Positions 33,701-44,488 of a stretch of DNA of 64,000 nt are shown here, piece by piece. A program made the position numbers and the translations under genes. The notes beneath the pieces were generated by a model. The model did no database searches and had not been told where the DNA came from. It saw only the letters and a list, made by a program, of their open reading frames with translations. Within the stretch, counting starts at the first letter, position 1; the number at the start of each line of letters is the position of its first letter. The DNA is from Oxalobacteraceae bacterium CAVE-383 (lineage in GTDB: Bacteria; Pseudomonadota; Gammaproteobacteria; Burkholderiales; Burkholderiaceae_D): assembly GCA_004134995.1 (NCBI GenBank), contig REGP01000007.1, positions 181,819 to 245,818 on the forward strand, written 5' to 3'.

Positions 33701-34959
33701 AATTATTAATCCGGCTGGCCGCGCAGAGCGCATGGAACCGCCGCTTTACACTGGTGCTGATGCTGATCGCGATTGCCTTGTCGAGCACGCTGCTGCTCGG
33801 CATCGAACGCGTGCGGCACGATATGCGCGACAGCTTTTCGCAATCGGTGTCCGGCACCGATCTGGTGGTCGGCGCGCGCAGCAGCCCGGTGCAGCTGATG
33901 CTGTATTCGGTTTTCCATCTGGGCGGCGCCACCAACAACATGGGCTGGGACAGCGCGCAAAAACTGGCCGCCAATCCCGCCGTGGCATGGACCATTCCGC
34001 TGTCGCTGGGCGACTCGCATCGCGGCTTTCCGGTGCTGGCCACCAACGGCGATTACTTCACGCATTTCCAGTACGGCGGCCGCCAGCCGCTGCGCTTTGC
34101 CGAAGGCCGGCCATTCGCCAGCGTATTCGAAACCGTCATCGGCGCCGAAGTTGCGCGCAGCCTGCAGTACAAGATAGGCGACCATATCGTGCTGAGCCAC
34201 GGCATCGGCGGGCCGCATCTGCTCCAACATGGCGACAAGCCGTTCGTGATCACCGGCATCCTGGCGCGCACCGGCACCCCGGTCGACCGCACCGTGCATA
34301 TCGGACTGGACGCCATGGAAGCGATTCATCTGGACTGGGAAGGCGGCGCGCCGATGCGCGGCATGTCGATTCCGGCCGAGCTGGTCAAGAAATTCGATTT
34401 GACCCCGAAAACCATTACCGCCATGCTGATCGGCCTGAAAAACCGCGCCGCCGTATTCGGCCTGCAGCGCGAAATCGCCGACAACCAGGATGAAGCGCTG
34501 ATGGCGGTGCTGCCGGGCGTGGCGCTGGATCAGTTGTGGGAGGTGGTCAGCATCGGCGAAAACGCGCTGCTGCTGATTTCCGCGCTGGTGGTGGTGGTGG
34601 GATTGGCCGGGCTGGTATCGTCGATCCTGGCCGGACTCGGCGAACGCCGGCGCGAGCTGGCGATCCTGCGCTCGGTCGGCGCGCGGCCGCTGGATCTGTT
34701 CCTGCTGCTGGCGCTGGAAGGGCTGGCCGTGATGCTGTGCGGCGTGCTGCTCGGCGTGCTGCTGCTGAGCGCCGGCATCGTGTTCGGCGGACCGCTGCTG
34801 GAAGCGCAATTCGGCATCGTGCTGCAACTGCACTGGCCGACTGAGGCCGAACTGAAATTGCTGGGCGCGGTGATCGCGGCCGGCTTTGCCGCGAGCCTGC
34901 TGCCGGGCTGGCGGGCCTACCGGCTCAGTCTGTCGGACGGGCTGAGTCCGAGGATTTAA
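33697..34959 (+). CDS. FtsX/MacB-type ABC permease, zinc-associated
   Basis: 420-aa permease with one N-terminal helix (about 17-40), a large periplasmic domain (about 45-270), and three C-terminal helices forming the FtsX core (LLISALVVVVGLAGLVSSIL, then GERRRELAILRSVGARPLDL). ATGA overlap with the ATPase gene. Architecture is that of LolC/E and MacB-type extruders rather than a metal importer channel. It may therefore energise a periplasmic or outer-membrane step of zinc handling. Confidence 0.87.
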   Translation: MKLLIRLAAQSAWNRRFTLVLMLIAIALSSTLLLGIERVRHDMRDSFSQSVSGTDLVVGARSSPVQLMLYSVFHLGGATNNMGWDSAQKLAANPAVAWTIPLSLGDSHRGFPVLATNGDYFTHFQYGGRQPLRFAEGRPFASVFETVIGAEVARSLQYKIGDHIVLSHGIGGPHLLQHGDKPFVITGILARTGTPVDRTVHIGLDAMEAIHLDWEGGAPMRGMSIPAELVKKFDLTPKTITAMLIGLKNRAAVFGLQREIADNQDEALMAVLPGVALDQLWEVVSIGENALLLISALVVVVGLAGLVSSILAGLGERRRELAILRSVGARPLDLFLLLALEGLAVMLCGVLLGVLLLSAGIVFGGPLLEAQFGIVLQLHWPTEAELKLLGAVIAAGFAASLLPGWRAYRLSLSDGLSPRI

Positions 34960-35025
34960 TTACATAACTAAACATATGTAAATCCTTCGCAAACGCAATC
35001 GGTAACGGATAGAATCGCCTTACAT

Positions 35026-35050
35026 AAATGCCGGTATTCCCCGGCATTTT
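35026..35050 (+). terminator. weak rho-independent terminator or attenuator before DUF3299 gene
   Basis: AAATGCCGG - 6-nt loop - CCGGCATTTT, an 8-9 bp stem with a short T-run, located 25 nt before the DUF3299 start. It would reduce but not abolish read-through from the ABC genes. Just upstream (about 34968-34993) is an imperfect AT-rich inverted repeat TTACATA / TATGTAA. Confidence 0.6.
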
Positions 35051-35074
35051 CCGTCTGAAAGCCCAAACGCCCTT

Positions 35075-35776
35075 ATGAAAGTTCTGGCCTGGTTCATTGC
35101 CCTGATCGGCTCCGGCTTGCTGATCGGACATCTGGCAAGCCGCTTTGTCAGTCATTCGAACGCGAATGAGGCCGCGCCGTTGAGCGCGGCTGCCCAGACC
35201 ACCAATGCGGCGTCTGCGCAGGCGCCCGCATCCTCCCAATATAAAGTGGGCGACCGCCTGGCCCAGACTGCCGCGCCTGCGCCGGCCAAATCGCCCTATC
35301 GCCAGATTTTGTGGGATGCGCTGATGCCGGCCGACTGGGATCCGATGCTGCCGTTCAAGGGCCTGAAGCTGGACACGATGCAGGACGGCGATCCGCGCGC
35401 GCAGCAGGCATTGTGGAAAGCCAAGAAATACTGGAACAAGGCCCCGACCAATCCGAAGATCGACAACGTGGCCGTCAAGATTCCGGGCTTCGTGGTGTCG
35501 CTGGAACGCGAAGGCGACGCGCTGACCGAATTCCTGGTAGTGCCTTACTACGGCGGCTGCATCCATGTGCCGCCGCCGCCGCTGAACCAGATCATCCACG
35601 TGCACAGCAATAAACCGATCGAAGGCATCCGCACCATGGATGCGGTGTGGATCAGCGGCACCTTGAAGATCGGCACCACCGAAACCATGATGGGCGTGGC
35701 CGGCTACAACATGCTGGCGCAGAACGTCGAACTCTATACCGAGGCGCCGGATGCGCCGCCGGTGCAGACGCAATAA
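35075..35776 (+). CDS. DUF3299 periplasmic protein (ZrgE type)
   Basis: 233-aa protein with an N-terminal signal or anchor helix (residues 1-24) and an Ala/Pro-rich linker to about residue 75. The DUF3299 domain contains ILWDALMPADWDPM, GFVVSLEREGDALTEFLVVP and the conserved YYGGCIHVPPPPLNQIIHV, where Cys and His could bind metal. It completes the DUF2796/ABC/DUF3299 set associated with zinc uptake. The YopJ-like gene begins 15 nt after its stop and may be cotranscribed. Confidence 0.85.
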   Translation: MKVLAWFIALIGSGLLIGHLASRFVSHSNANEAAPLSAAAQTTNAASAQAPASSQYKVGDRLAQTAAPAPAKSPYRQILWDALMPADWDPMLPFKGLKLDTMQDGDPRAQQALWKAKKYWNKAPTNPKIDNVAVKIPGFVVSLEREGDALTEFLVVPYYGGCIHVPPPPLNQIIHVHSNKPIEGIRTMDAVWISGTLKIGTTETMMGVAGYNMLAQNVELYTEAPDAPPVQTQ

Positions 35777-35791
35777 GCGCGGGGCAAGCCG

Positions 35792-36712
35792 ATGAGCATG
35801 ACTGTCGGGCAAAGACCGCCGCTCCCGGCCGCAGCCGCGGATGCCCGCAGCCGGATCGAAGCCCAACTGGCGCGCATGCAGCAATATTTCCATCTTGAAC
35901 GGCATGCCGACCGCACCACGCTGAACGACGACGTCGAAAACATGCCGCACTTTGTCGACCTGTCGAACCGGCGCCATCCCGATCTGCATCTGTTCATCGC
36001 CGATTCGCCGTCCGCGATGCTGCAGCGGATCAAGATAATGCCGCCCGAGTTTCATCTGCGCTGCGTGGTGCGCTCGTCGGAAAACACCATCGGCGGCGCG
36101 CATCATCTGTATGCCGATATCCGGCGCGAGGCGAACCGCCCGCTTTCCATTTTGCTGATCGAGCCGGCCGATTTCAAATACAACCAGAACGGCCGCTCAA
36201 TGGTGCTGGCGCTGCTGATACTGATGATGCCCGATCCGTATTTCGCCGGCCGCCGGATGGCATGTTTCAATGCCGCGGCGCAGATGAGCGGATCGGACTG
36301 CCTGATCTTCTGCATCGACTTCGCCCTGAAGGCGCATCGCCATGCCGAGGAATTCCTGGCGCTGCACGCGATCCATCACGGCGGCCGCGCGGTCGGCAAC
36401 GACGCCGGCGATCCCGTCATCGATCAGAACAATCTCGACACCCTGTCCATCGCGCCGGCCAAACTGCTGCCCTTCGCTTTTTTCGAACACATGCAGTCGC
36501 GAACCTTCTTGAGGGAAATATTCGGCGCGGACGATCCGCGCGTGATCGAACAGATAAAGAAGATGGGGCCGCCGTGCGGACGTTCGCGCAGCACGGTCTA
36601 TGCCGGCGACGCCGTCGAAAAATTCATGCCGTCATCGATAGAACGCTGCCGCCGCCGCTTCCTGCTCGATACCTTGGCCGCGCTGAATGCGGCGCGGGAA
36701 GGAGCGCAATAA
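35792..36712 (+). CDS. YopJ-family acetyltransferase, candidate type III effector
   Basis: 306-aa protein matching the YopJ/AvrRxv acetyltransferase family, whose members are injected into eukaryotic cells and acetylate Ser, Thr or Lys of host kinases. The catalytic triad is readable: His105 in AHHLYADIR, Glu124 in ILLIEPADF and Cys170 in SGSDCLIFC. The His-Glu gap of 19 equals that of Yersinia YopJ (109 and 128), and Glu-Cys is 46 against 44. LIFCIDFALKAHRHAEEFLALHA fits the helix after the Cys. The N-terminus has no Sec signal. No type III secretion genes or chaperone lie in the window. It sits directly behind the DUF3299 gene, an odd place for an effector. Confidence 0.83.
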   Translation: MSMTVGQRPPLPAAAADARSRIEAQLARMQQYFHLERHADRTTLNDDVENMPHFVDLSNRRHPDLHLFIADSPSAMLQRIKIMPPEFHLRCVVRSSENTIGGAHHLYADIRREANRPLSILLIEPADFKYNQNGRSMVLALLILMMPDPYFAGRRMACFNAAAQMSGSDCLIFCIDFALKAHRHAEEFLALHAIHHGGRAVGNDAGDPVIDQNNLDTLSIAPAKLLPFAFFEHMQSRTFLREIFGADDPRVIEQIKKMGPPCGRSRSTVYAGDAVEKFMPSSIERCRRRFLLDTLAALNAAREGAQ

Positions 36713-36773
36713 GCGCGCAATAAGTGTGAGACAAGAGCAAGAGACAAGTGTCTGAAACGCAGCGGCAGGCCGC

Positions 36774-37841
36774 CTATGCCGCCACGGCGAACCGCACGAC
36801 CCCGTCGGTCCCGATGCGGCGCTCCAGCGCCCCCGCGAACCAGAGCTGATGCAAATGCGCCAGGGCTTCGCCCAGCGCAAACGTCATCTGGTGCGTGTCC
36901 AGCGCGCGCTTGAACATGATCGGCACGATATCGGCCGCGCTGCACGGCGTCGCGCAGGCCGCCAATACTTCCGCCAGACGGTCCCGGTGATGCTCGTTCA
37001 GCTGGCGGATGCGCGTATGCATGCCGCGAAACGGTTTGCCGTGCGACGGCAGCACCAGCGTGTCTTCCGGCAAATCCGCATATTTCTTCAGGGATTCCAG
37101 ATACTGCCGCACCGGATCGGCTTCCGGCTCGATCGCCATCACCGACACATTGGTCGAAATGCGCGGCAATATCATGTCGCCGGAAATCAGCAGGTTCAAA
37201 TCCGCGCAGTACAGCGCCGCGTGCTCGGGCGAATGGCCGAAGCCGCTGATCACCCGCCAGCCGCGTCCGCCGATGCGCACCTCGTCGCCGTCCTGCATGC
37301 GCGCATACGAAAACGGCGTTGCCGGCACCATGCTGGTGTAATAGCCCTTGCGCCCTTCCACCTGCTTGAGCATGTCCGCGTCGCGCACCCCATGGCGCTG
37401 GAAGTGCGCCACCGCGGCGCTGCCGTCGGCGCCCGGCAATCCGGCCGACATCATCCGCGCAAAGGCGAATTCGCCGGCGCTCATCCACAGCGGCGCATCC
37501 CAGCGCCGGCATATCCAGTCGGCCAGCCCGACGTGATCGGGATGGCAATGCGTGGCGATCACGCGCACGATCGGCAGGCCCTGCAACTGGTCGCGGAAAA
37601 TGCTTTCCCACGCGGCCCGCATATCGTCCGAGGCGATGCCGCAATCGATCGCGGTCCAGCCGCGCACCGGACCGTGCCCGTTATCGAAGATGTCTTCCAG
37701 CAGCCATAAATTGATGTGATTCAGCGCGAACGGCAACGCCATGCGCAGCCAGCGCACGCCCGGCGCAAGTTCGATGGTACGTCCCGGCTCCGGCAATACA
37801 TCGCCCAGCGGATAGTCGAGTTCGGATTCAAGAGTATTCAT
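36774..37841 (-). CDS. metallo-beta-lactamase-fold hydrolase
   Basis: 355-aa MBL-fold protein with the metal motif THCHPDHVG, a later His in GFGHSPEHAALY, Asp in ISGDMILP and the terminal VLPSHGKPFRG. A C-terminal winged-helix-like region (about residues 270-355) resembles that of proteins near fatty-acid and branched-chain CoA genes, some of which are thioesterases. It is divergent from the isovaleryl-CoA dehydrogenase gene. Start uncertain: ATG at 37841 or 37868, neither with a strong ribosome site. Confidence 0.8.
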   Translation of the reverse strand: MNTLESELDYPLGDVLPEPGRTIELAPGVRWLRMALPFALNHINLWLLEDIFDNGHGPVRGWTAIDCGIASDDMRAAWESIFRDQLQGLPIVRVIATHCHPDHVGLADWICRRWDAPLWMSAGEFAFARMMSAGLPGADGSAAVAHFQRHGVRDADMLKQVEGRKGYYTSMVPATPFSYARMQDGDEVRIGGRGWRVISGFGHSPEHAALYCADLNLLISGDMILPRISTNVSVMAIEPEADPVRQYLESLKKYADLPEDTLVLPSHGKPFRGMHTRIRQLNEHHRDRLAEVLAACATPCSAADIVPIMFKRALDTHQMTFALGEALAHLHQLWFAGALERRIGTDGVVRFAVAA

Positions 37842-37882
37842 AAGCATTCGCAAAACGCGGATTTCCATCGAGGTTTATCGGA

Positions 37883-37898
37883 ATACTCCGAAAAGTAT
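37883..37898. promoter_or_regulatory. inverted repeat in the divergent ivd / MBL gap
   Basis: ATACT-CCGAAA-AGTAT lies between the two divergent genes and could be an operator of the leucine pathway. It does not match LiuR or LiuQ sites I can recall, and no such regulator is encoded here. Confidence 0.3.
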
Positions 37899-38010
37899 CT
37901 GAGCCATTCCATCCATGCCGCCGGTTCGGACGTTTATCCTTTTCTTGCCCGCATGATAATGCATCCGGCGCGCCAACCCTGATAGTATGTTTTATCGAAT
38001 GGAGACAAGC

Positions 38011-39213
38011 ATGCAGCATCTACCCGGACTGAGCTTCGACCACGGCGACGACATCGCCGCCCTGCGCCACAGCGTTGCCGCCTTCGCCGCCGCCGAGATC
38101 GCGCCGCGCGCAGCCGAAATCGACCGCAGCGACCAATTTCCGATGGATCTGTGGAAGAAGATGGGCGATCTCGGCCTGCTCGGCATTACCGCCGGCGAAC
38201 AGTATGGCGGCGCCGGCATGGGCTATCTGGCGCATATCGTCGCGATGGAAGAAATCTCGCGCGCCTCGGCATCGGTCGGCCTGTCATATGGCGCGCATTC
38301 CAATCTTTGCGTGAACCAGATCCATCGCAACGGCAGCGCCGAACAGAAGCAGCGCTATCTGCCGCGCCTTATCTCCGGCGACGCCATCGGCGCGCTGGCG
38401 ATGTCCGAATCGAATGCCGGATCGGACGTGGCCGGCATGGCATTGCGCGCCGATTTTCGCAGCGACGCGCATGGCGGTCACTGGCTGCTCAACGGCGGCA
38501 AGATGTGGATCACCAATGGTCCCGATGCCGACGTGCTGGTGGTCTATGCCAAGACCGCCAAATCCGATAATGAAGCCGGCGGCGGCATGACCGCGTTCCT
38601 GGTCGAAAAAAACTTCCCCGGTTTCAGCGTCGCGCAGAAGCTCGACAAGCTCGGCATGCGCGGTTCGCATACCGGCGAGCTGGTGTTCCGCGACTGCCGC
38701 GTGCCGGGCGGGAACGTGCTGGGCGAAGTGGGCAAGGGCGTGCGGGTGCTGATGTCCGGCCTCGATTACGAGCGTGCGGTCCTGTCCGGCGGTCCGCTCG
38801 GGATCATGCAGGCCTGCATGGACGTGGTGCTGCCGTATGTCCACGAACGCAGGCAGTTCGGCCAGGCCATCGGCGAATTCCAATTGATGCAGGGCAAGCT
38901 GGCCGACATGTATTCGACCATGATGGCCTGCAAGGCCTATGTATACGCGGTCGGCCAGGCCTGCGACCGCGCCGTCTCGGCCGACCAGAGCCGCGCCTTG
39001 CGCAAGGATGCCGCCGGCGCCATCCTGTATGCCGCCGAAAAGGCCACCTGGATGGCCGGCGAAACCATACAGGCGCTGGGCGGCAACGGCTATACCAACG
39101 ACTATCCGGCCGGACGCCTGTGGCGCGACGCCAAACTCTACGAAATCGGCGCCGGCACCAGCGAGATCCGCCGCATGCTGATCGGCCGCGAACTGTTTGC
39201 CCAGACACGCTGA
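38011..39213 (+). CDS. ivd: isovaleryl-CoA dehydrogenase
   Basis: 400-aa flavin acyl-CoA dehydrogenase converting isovaleryl-CoA to 3-methylcrotonyl-CoA in leucine breakdown. The N-terminus [19 protein letters not shown] is typical of the Ivd/LiuA branch. [52 protein letters not shown] and [17 protein letters not shown] are the family signatures. The chosen ATG has GGAG 7 nt upstream; ATG at 37987 would add eight residues. First gene of the leucine locus. Confidence 0.92.
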   Translation: MQHLPGLSFDHGDDIAALRHSVAAFAAAEIAPRAAEIDRSDQFPMDLWKKMGDLGLLGITAGEQYGGAGMGYLAHIVAMEEISRASASVGLSYGAHSNLCVNQIHRNGSAEQKQRYLPRLISGDAIGALAMSESNAGSDVAGMALRADFRSDAHGGHWLLNGGKMWITNGPDADVLVVYAKTAKSDNEAGGGMTAFLVEKNFPGFSVAQKLDKLGMRGSHTGELVFRDCRVPGGNVLGEVGKGVRVLMSGLDYERAVLSGGPLGIMQACMDVVLPYVHERRQFGQAIGEFQLMQGKLADMYSTMMACKAYVYAVGQACDRAVSADQSRALRKDAAGAILYAAEKATWMAGETIQALGGNGYTNDYPAGRLWRDAKLYEIGAGTSEIRRMLIGRELFAQTR

Positions 39214-39250
39214 CCGCGCCGGCGCCGGAAACCCCGCCCCAGGAGACATC

Positions 39251-40501
39251 ATGCAAACCGATTCCAAGCTTCCCCCCATGCCGGCCGATCCCATCGTCAT
39301 CGTCGGCGCCGCGCGCACCCCGATGGGCGCGTTCCAGGGCGACTTTGCAAGCCTGAGCGCAAGCGACCTCGGCGCCGTCGCCATCGGCGCGGCCATTGCG
39401 CGCGCCGGCATTGCGGCAAACACGGTGGAGGAAGTCTGGCTCGGCAATTGCCTGATGGCGGGCCAGGGCCAGGCGCCGGCGCGGCAAGCCGCCATCAAGG
39501 CCGGCGTGCCGGTATCGGCGGGCGCGGTGACGCTGTCCAAGATGTGCGGCTCGGCCATGCAGGCGGTGCGTTTCGCCTGCGATGCACTGGCGGCCGGCAG
39601 CAACGACGTGATCGTCGCCGGCGGCATGGAATCGATGACCAATGCGCCGTATCTGGTGGCCAAGGCGCGCGGCGGTTACCGCATCGGCCATGGCATGCTG
39701 CTCGATCACATGATGCTGGACGGCCTCGAAGACGCCTATGCCAGGGATGAGCTGGGCAACGGCCGCGCGATGGGCACGTTCGCCGAAGACTGCGCGGCCC
39801 GGTACCGCTTTACGCGCGAAGCCCAGGATGCCTTCGCCATCGAATCGGTGCGGCGCGCCCAGGCCGCCGCCGAAGACGGCGCCTTTGCCTGGGAAATCGC
39901 CCCGGTGACGGTCGCCGGCCGCAATGGCGCAACCGTCGTCGAGCGCGACGAAGGCCCGCAAAAAGCGCGTCCCGAAAAAATCCCCCAGCTGAAACCCGCC
40001 TTCAGGAAGGACGGCACCATCACCGCCGCCTCGTCCTCCTCGATCAACGACGGCGCCGCCGCGCTGGTACTGATGCGTGCCTCGACCGCGCGCGCGCTCG
40101 GCTGTACGCCGCTCGCCAGAATCGTCGGCCACGCCGGCCATGCACAGGAACCGGCCGAGTTCAGCACCGCGCCGGTCGGCGCCATCCGCAAGCTGTACGC
40201 CAAAACCGGCTGGCGCACCGAAGACGTCGATCTGTTCGAAATCAATGAAGCCTTCGCCGCGGTGCCGATGGCGGCCATGGCCGAACTCCGCATTGCCCAC
40301 GATAAAATCAATGTGCACGGCGGCGCCTGCATACTCGGCCATCCGATCGGCGCATCCGGTGCGCGTATCATTGTGACCCTGATCGGCGCATTGCGGCGGC
40401 GCGCAAGCGCAGCGGGCAGTGCCGCCACAGGAAAGCGCGGCATTGCCGCCTTGTGCATCGGCGGCGGCGAGGCGACCGCATTGGCGTTGGAATTACTATA
40501 A
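39251..40501 (+). CDS. acetyl-CoA C-acyltransferase (thiolase)
   Basis: 416-aa thiolase. The acyl-accepting Cys lies in LSKMCGSAMQAVRFA, the family motifs are NEAFAAVPMAAMAEL and GGACILGHPIGASGAR, and the second Cys is in ALCIGGGEATALALE. In this setting it would cleave acetoacetyl-CoA, the end product of leucine degradation, although it could equally serve in beta-oxidation. AGGAG ribosome site 6 nt before ATG, 37 nt after ivd. Confidence 0.9.
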   Translation: MQTDSKLPPMPADPIVIVGAARTPMGAFQGDFASLSASDLGAVAIGAAIARAGIAANTVEEVWLGNCLMAGQGQAPARQAAIKAGVPVSAGAVTLSKMCGSAMQAVRFACDALAAGSNDVIVAGGMESMTNAPYLVAKARGGYRIGHGMLLDHMMLDGLEDAYARDELGNGRAMGTFAEDCAARYRFTREAQDAFAIESVRRAQAAAEDGAFAWEIAPVTVAGRNGATVVERDEGPQKARPEKIPQLKPAFRKDGTITAASSSSINDGAAALVLMRASTARALGCTPLARIVGHAGHAQEPAEFSTAPVGAIRKLYAKTGWRTEDVDLFEINEAFAAVPMAAMAELRIAHDKINVHGGACILGHPIGASGARIIVTLIGALRRRASAAGSAATGKRGIAALCIGGGEATALALELL

Positions 40502-40511
40502 AGAAAACATC

Positions 40512-41117
40512 ATGTCCGGACCCATCGATTTTTATTTCGACTTCTCTTCGCCCTACGGCTATCTGGGGTCGACCCGGATCGATGCGCTGGCCGCGGCGCA
40601 CGGCAGAAGCGTGCACTGGCGGCCGGTGCTGCTGGGCGCGGTATTCAACAACGTCGGCAACAGCCCGATGATGAACATTCCGCACAAGGCCCGCTATTCG
40701 TGGCACGACCTGGAGCGCACCGCGCGCTTCCACGGCATTCCCTTCAAGCGTCCGTCGCTGTTTCCGCAGTCGACCCAGGTCGCCGCGCGCGCCGTGCTGT
40801 GGCTGCAGGCCAATCGCGATCACCAGACCGCCATCCGTTTTGCCCATGCGGTATATGCGGCAATGTTCGTGCAGGACCTGGACATCACCGCGCCGGCGCG
40901 CATCCTGGACATTGCCGCCGGCCTCGGCATCAACCGCGCAGCATTGGCCGCCGCGCTGGAAACGCCGGAATTGAAGAATGCATTGAAGGCGGAGGTATCG
41001 CAGGCCATCGAACACGGTGTTTTCGGCGCGCCGTTCATCATCGCCGACGGCGAAGCGTTCTGGGGCTTCGATCGCTTCGACCAACTGGCGGCGCTGCTGA
41101 AAAACGGCTGCATTTAG
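40512..41117 (+). CDS. DsbA-family 2-hydroxychromene-2-carboxylate isomerase-like protein
   Basis: 201-aa thioredoxin-fold protein of the HCCA isomerase/kappa-GST family, without a CxxC motif. The N-terminal IDFYFDFSSPYGYLGSTRID and C-terminal VFGAPFIIADGEAFWGFDRFDQL are typical. Named members isomerise a naphthalene-pathway intermediate with glutathione, but many are of unknown role. It follows the thiolase by 10 nt, so likely in the same transcript. Its place in leucine metabolism is unexplained. Confidence 0.82.
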   Translation: MSGPIDFYFDFSSPYGYLGSTRIDALAAAHGRSVHWRPVLLGAVFNNVGNSPMMNIPHKARYSWHDLERTARFHGIPFKRPSLFPQSTQVAARAVLWLQANRDHQTAIRFAHAVYAAMFVQDLDITAPARILDIAAGLGINRAALAAALETPELKNALKAEVSQAIEHGVFGAPFIIADGEAFWGFDRFDQLAALLKNGCI

Positions 41118-41142
41118 TTTTGTCTTTCGCTTTATTCCCATC

Positions 41143-41571
41143 ATGAACCAGAAAACCAAAATCCTCGAATGCCCATGCGGCGGAAAAAATTACGCAAGCT
41201 GCTGCGGCCGGTTTATCGACGGCGGCCAGATAGCGGACAACGCCGCCGACTTGATGCGTTCGCGCTATACCGCATTCGCCCTGCGCAACGAGGACTATCT
41301 GCGCGCCACCTGGTGGCCGGACACCCTGCCCGAGGAAGCCGTGGCCGGCGAGGACGACGTCAAATGGATAGGCCTGAAGATACTCGGACCAGGATCGAGC
41401 CGACCGCCGGCAAGCGGCAGCGATCATGCCACCGTGGAATTCGTTGCCCGCTTCAAGGTCGGCGGGCGCGCGCACAAACTGCACGAGATCAGCAATTTCA
41501 CGCGCCTGCGCGACAGCGGCGGAACAGCGCGCTGGTATTACGTCGACGGCGTGTTCCCGGACGACGCCTAG
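41143..41571 (+). CDS. YchJ-family protein with SEC-C zinc motif
   Basis: 142-aa cytoplasmic protein of the YchJ/UPF0225 family. Zinc-binding SEC-C motif at the N-terminus ([15 protein letters not shown]), then the conserved [24 protein letters not shown], with [18 protein letters not shown] toward the end. Function unknown in the family. Located between the isomerase-like gene and mccB and followed at once by a stem-loop. Confidence 0.88.
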   Translation: MNQKTKILECPCGGKNYASCCGRFIDGGQIADNAADLMRSRYTAFALRNEDYLRATWWPDTLPEEAVAGEDDVKWIGLKILGPGSSRPPASGSDHATVEFVARFKVGGRAHKLHEISNFTRLRDSGGTARWYYVDGVFPDDA

Positions 41572-41594
41572 GAGGCTGTTGTTGCAACAGCCTC
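41572..41594 (+). other. perfect stem-loop between ychJ-like gene and mccB
   Basis: GAGGCTGTTG - TTG - CAACAGCCTC, a 10-bp perfect stem starting at the ychJ-like stop. There is no T-run, so it is more likely an mRNA-processing or stabilising structure than a terminator. The mccB start is 17 nt further on. Confidence 0.65.
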
Positions 41595-41611
41595 TACATC
41601 ACGGAGAGAGC

Positions 41612-43234
<1,623 letters not shown>

Positions 43235-43265
43235 CAATCAAAAAATCAAAACGGGGAAAACAGGG

Positions 43266-44432
43266 ATGCAAAAAATCTTGCGGAAGATGCTGCCGGCGCC
43301 GCTGCTGACAGCGCTGCTGTTGTCATGGCCCGGCGCCGGCCGGGCGCAATCGATTTCGATGGCGCCCGCGCTGGACAAAGCGCTCAACGAGCAGGTCATC
43401 ATGCTGCCGGTCGGCTCGGGCTTCTCCAGCTATACGCTGGAAACCACGATCTTCCGGCCGCCGGGCGACGGACCGTTTCCGTTGCTGCTGATGAATCATG
43501 GCAAAACGCCCGACATCGATCCCCATCAGCAGCCGCGGGCGCGCTATCTGGCCATTGCACGCGAATTCGTTGCACGCGGCTATGCCGTCATCATTCCGAT
43601 GCGCAAAGGCTTCGCCCAATCGACCGGCACCTACATCGGCGCCGGCTGCAATATCGCCGCCAACGGCGTCGCGCAGGCCGACGATCTGCAAAGCGCGCTG
43701 GATTACGCCGTCAAACAGGCGTGGATCGATCCGGCCAGGATCATCGTGGCCGGCCAATCGCACGGCGGCCTGGCGACGATGGCGTTCGGCATACGCCATT
43801 ATCCGGGCGTCAGAGGGCTGATCGATTTCGCGGGCGGCCTGCGCGTCACGTCGAATAACTGCGAGTGGCAGCCGGCGCTGGTCAATGCCTTCGCCCAATA
43901 CGCACGCAAGACCGCGGTCCCCAGCCTCTGGTTCTACGGCGCCAACGACAGCTATTTCGGCCCCGAGCTGGCCAGCCGCATGGCGGCGGCCTACACCCAG
44001 GCCGGCGGACGCGCCAGGCTGATCGCCTACGGGCCGTTCAAAAGCGATTCCCACGCCATGAGCGGCAGCGAGTCGGGCGTGGCCATCTGGTGGCCCGAAA
44101 CCGAAATCTTCCTGCATGCGCTGGGCATGCCGACCGCCAGGATCGTCAAACTGGCCGGCGCGGCGATACCGCCGCCCAGTCATTTCGCGTCATTGTCCGC
44201 AATCGATGCCCTGCCCTATGTGAAAGACACCGGCCGCGAAGGCTACAAAACCTTCCTCGCCAAGGGCGCGCCGCGCGCCTTCGCCATTTCGTCCAGCGGC
44301 GCCTGGGGCTATTCGACCGCCGACAACGGCGAGGACACTGCCGCCCTGGCGCTGGCGCGTTGCCAGCAGTACAGCAAGCGTCCCTGTGGACTCTACGCGG
44401 TCGACGATCAGGTGGTCTGGGTGAAAGAATAG
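43266..44432 (+). CDS. secreted alpha/beta hydrolase (dienelactone hydrolase-like)
   Basis: 388-aa exported serine hydrolase. Signal peptide residues 1-25 (GRA-QS). Nucleophile elbow GQSHGG in VAGQSHGGLATMAFG, preceded by LLLMNHGKTPDIDPH, which can supply the oxyanion hole. Candidate acid in FYGANDSYFGPELA and His in FKSDSHAMSG. The C-terminal 90 residues form a separate small domain with a Cys pair. It sits between mccB and bioA, but its place outside the cytoplasm does not fit either pathway. Confidence 0.8.
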   Translation: MQKILRKMLPAPLLTALLLSWPGAGRAQSISMAPALDKALNEQVIMLPVGSGFSSYTLETTIFRPPGDGPFPLLLMNHGKTPDIDPHQQPRARYLAIAREFVARGYAVIIPMRKGFAQSTGTYIGAGCNIAANGVAQADDLQSALDYAVKQAWIDPARIIVAGQSHGGLATMAFGIRHYPGVRGLIDFAGGLRVTSNNCEWQPALVNAFAQYARKTAVPSLWFYGANDSYFGPELASRMAAAYTQAGGRARLIAYGPFKSDSHAMSGSESGVAIWWPETEIFLHALGMPTARIVKLAGAAIPPPSHFASLSAIDALPYVKDTGREGYKTFLAKGAPRAFAISSSGAWGYSTADNGEDTAALALARCQQYSKRPCGLYAVDDQVVWVKE

Positions 44433-44488
44433 GCATTCGCTGCGATAATGGCGTGCCGAACCGAATCGGGAACGGCGAATCGATCCGA

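Noticed and set aside
35792..36712. Reading the YopJ-like protein as a cysteine protease
   Set aside because: The His-Glu-Cys order and spacing also occur in CE-clan proteases, but ILLIEP and the SGSDCLIF context match the acetyltransferase family, so that name is used.
43865..44488. Long upstream extension of bioA to 43865
   Set aside because: The extra 200 codons overlap the secreted hydrolase in another frame and have no BioA similarity. The family N-terminus begins at about 44489.
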